Origin: JALQUL01 sp964556425
GTDB lineage: Bacteria > Pseudomonadota > Gammaproteobacteria > Burkholderiales > Burkholderiaceae_C
Direction of reading: 5' to 3'
DNA: 64,000 bases
Assembly (NCBI GenBank): GCA_964556425.1
Contig: CAZKWC010000006.1
Location: 1-64,000, forward strand
Made by a program: the position numbers and the translations under genes. Each line of letters begins with the position of its first letter. Position 1 is the first letter of the stretch. Shown here piece by piece: positions 62,640 through 64,000 of this stretch. The notes beneath the pieces were generated by a model. That model did no database searches. It saw only the letters and a program-made list of their open reading frames with translations, and was not told the origin of the DNA.

Positions 62640-63446
62640 ATGAACACGAGAAATAATCCAGTAATTTATTTCATTGTATTGGGACTAGTGCTAATTTCAT
62701 CTGGAGTTCATGCTCAAAAAAATGAAGTTGATTTACAAGAGAAGGAATTCTTAAGTTTTATTTCGCAATGGGCTCAAGCTTTTCAAAAACAATTGAATAA
62801 TCCTGATCCTGTTGTGAGCAAAAAGACTCCTGTATTTTTTGAGCTTAAAAAGTCAGCGGCACTACAAGAGGCCAACCGCAAATCTGCAAAGGTTGGTTTT
62901 TTTGAACCTGCACCTGTTATTTTGGGCGTACCCGAATATCCAATTAAAGAAAAAATAGATAATAAATTTAACTCGCCCTATTTGCACCAGGCAATTGTGC
63001 TTAAGTTAATTGTTTTGCAAGCAGATGGTCGAACACCAACTATACAAAATTTATCTTATGCCATAAAACCAACTGACAGATTTAAGATTAGATTAACTTC
63101 GATGTTTGATGCATGGGTTAGCATTAATCAAATTTTACCTGTGCCTAATAATAGTTGGATTTTTAAAAATAATGGGCAAGTTTTTCCCCAATTAGGTAGT
63201 GCTATTTTATTAAAAAAAGATTTTGTTATTGATTTACCCAGTGAACCAGCTGATTATTTTCAATTAGAAGATCAATTAGATGAAAAGATTGTGCTTCGTG
63301 TGAGGCACGAGCAATCTAAAAAAGATTCGGTTAACCAGCAACCTATTTATAGACGTGATTACGATGATTTATCGGCCTATGTGCAACTAGTACCGCCAGG
63401 TAAATTTCCTATTTTTGAGCAAGTGATTTCATTGCATCACAATTAA
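62640..63446 (+). CDS. Exported protein of unknown function, second of three
   Basis: 268 residues with a signal peptide (ending near GVHAQ). The ATG at 62640 has AAGGAG 5 bases upstream, better than a longer frame starting at 62604. The part PTDRFKIRLTSMFDAWVSIN is similar in layout to the first gene's core, so both may be distant relatives. I do not recognise a named family. The third gene starts 16 bases later. Confidence 0.7.
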   Translation: MNTRNNPVIYFIVLGLVLISSGVHAQKNEVDLQEKEFLSFISQWAQAFQKQLNNPDPVVSKKTPVFFELKKSAALQEANRKSAKVGFFEPAPVILGVPEYPIKEKIDNKFNSPYLHQAIVLKLIVLQADGRTPTIQNLSYAIKPTDRFKIRLTSMFDAWVSINQILPVPNNSWIFKNNGQVFPQLGSAILLKKDFVIDLPSEPADYFQLEDQLDEKIVLRVRHEQSKKDSVNQQPIYRRDYDDLSAYVQLVPPGKFPIFEQVISLHHN

Positions 63447-63462
63447 TTTTTAAAGGTTTTAT

Positions 63463-64000
63463 ATGTCTAATTTTCGTAAAGTAGCAGGGGTTCAATTAAT
63501 AATAATTTCCCATATGGGATTTTTTAGTCAGCATTCGATGGCAGGGCAGTATGACAATCAGGTTTTAGCGGAAGTCAGTGCTAAAGAATTTATTATGATT
63601 TTGGATCAGCCGGTGCCTAAACTATTTAAACGTACACAATTGCCCAATGCACAAAATAATTTATGTACGGTAAACAATGGGCAGGCAAGCAGCGTAGCGA
63701 TTGCAAGCAAGTTAAGAGTTGTTGGCGGGGCAGGAGCGAGTACTACTTTGCCAGTAAGTGGCTCTAACACTACTGCAAATACAGCTAATACCACCCAAAA
63801 CAATAAGCCATCAAGCTCAGTCAGAACTAATACCACTACGGCCAACTCTAGTACTGGATCTACGACAGCCACAGGCGTAGCTCCTAATCGAACTCAATCT
63901 GGAGAAGTTCAAACTTCTGCTACCACCTATGTTCCAAGTTTGCCAACCCCCAGAACCTCTACTTCCGCAAACACAAATACCGCCTCTAATTCGAATGTAG
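63463..64000 (+). CDS. Exported Ser/Thr/Asn-rich protein, partial (cut by window end)
   Basis: An open frame of at least 179 codons that runs off the window. AAAGG lies 7 bases before the ATG. The start is weakly hydrophobic (GVQLIIISHMGFFS). Then come a short ordered part (VLAEVSAKEFIMILDQPVPK), and from about residue 95 a low-complexity stretch of Thr, Ser, Asn and Ala. That looks like a flexible linker of a surface or secreted protein. It is 16 bases after the previous gene, so the three genes form one unit. Confidence 0.65.
   Translation, partial: MSNFRKVAGVQLIIISHMGFFSQHSMAGQYDNQVLAEVSAKEFIMILDQPVPKLFKRTQLPNAQNNLCTVNNGQASSVAIASKLRVVGGAGASTTLPVSGSNTTANTANTTQNNKPSSSVRTNTTTANSSTGSTTATGVAPNRTQSGEVQTSATTYVPSLPTPRTSTSANTNTASNSNV

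Noticed and set aside
63606..63872. An antisense Val/Leu-rich frame near the right edge
   Set aside because: It mirrors the Thr/Ser/Asn-rich part of the plus-strand gene, which has a ribosome site and an export signal.

Overview
The window is ordinary bacterial chromosome from an A+T-rich beta-proteobacterium, most likely order Burkholderiales. The evidence is conserved gene order seen across that group (yebC-purD-acyltransferase-hemF, rsfS-rlmH-maf-rng, tolB-pal-cpoB, lpxH-ppiB-ppiA-TPR gene), an icd/clpS/clpA block, and LexA boxes of the CTG-N10-CAG type. gshA is of the E. coli class, which might hint at an Alcaligenaceae-like relative, but I cannot name the genus. I see no rRNA operon, insertion sequence, prophage, integrase, CRISPR array or replication origin.

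Layout. 1-9 kb: sodB, a DUF192 protein, a tiny Ala/Lys-rich exported protein, icd, clpS, clpA, sbcB. 9-25 kb: DUF1499, HerA-like ATPase, yebC-purD, acyltransferase, hemF, rsfS-rlmH-maf-rng, msbA opposite a LOS-type glycosyltransferase, tolB-pal-cpoB, tcdA. 25-35 kb: tRNA-Lys, an exported beta-rich protein, dienelactone hydrolase, ZIP transporter, lexA with an unknown partner, asparaginase, tusA, rsmB, purN. 35-46 kb: surE, a PimC/PimD-like acyl-CoA dehydrogenase pair, rhlE, lpxH, ppiB, ppiA, TPR protein, rlmB, a small lipoprotein. 46-53 kb: split chromate transporter, ygiQ, gshA, a CaiB/BaiF racemase-like gene, tRNA-Pro and tRNA-Arg. 53-64 kb: a LuxR solo, an ACAD11-like dehydrogenase/kinase gene pair, a Crp/Fnr regulator, 3-hydroxyacyl-CoA dehydrogenase, an NDUFA9-like protein, GST, and three exported proteins of unknown function, the last cut by the window end.

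How the genes work together. Housekeeping dominates: envelope upkeep (Tol-Pal, MsbA, LpxH), ribosome and tRNA maturation, proteolysis (ClpSA) and purine synthesis. Two acyl-CoA sets suggest growth on fatty or dicarboxylic acids. In the second set, a phosphotransferase-fold kinase, an ACAD11-like dehydrogenase and a 3-hydroxyacyl-CoA dehydrogenase together could turn 4-hydroxyacyl-CoA into a beta-oxidation intermediate. The items most worth following are that gene set, the LuxR solo with an intact AHL pocket, a 67-bp intergenic sequence present twice, tandem LexA boxes between lexA and asparaginase, a structured rhlE leader, and the unknown exported locus at the right edge.
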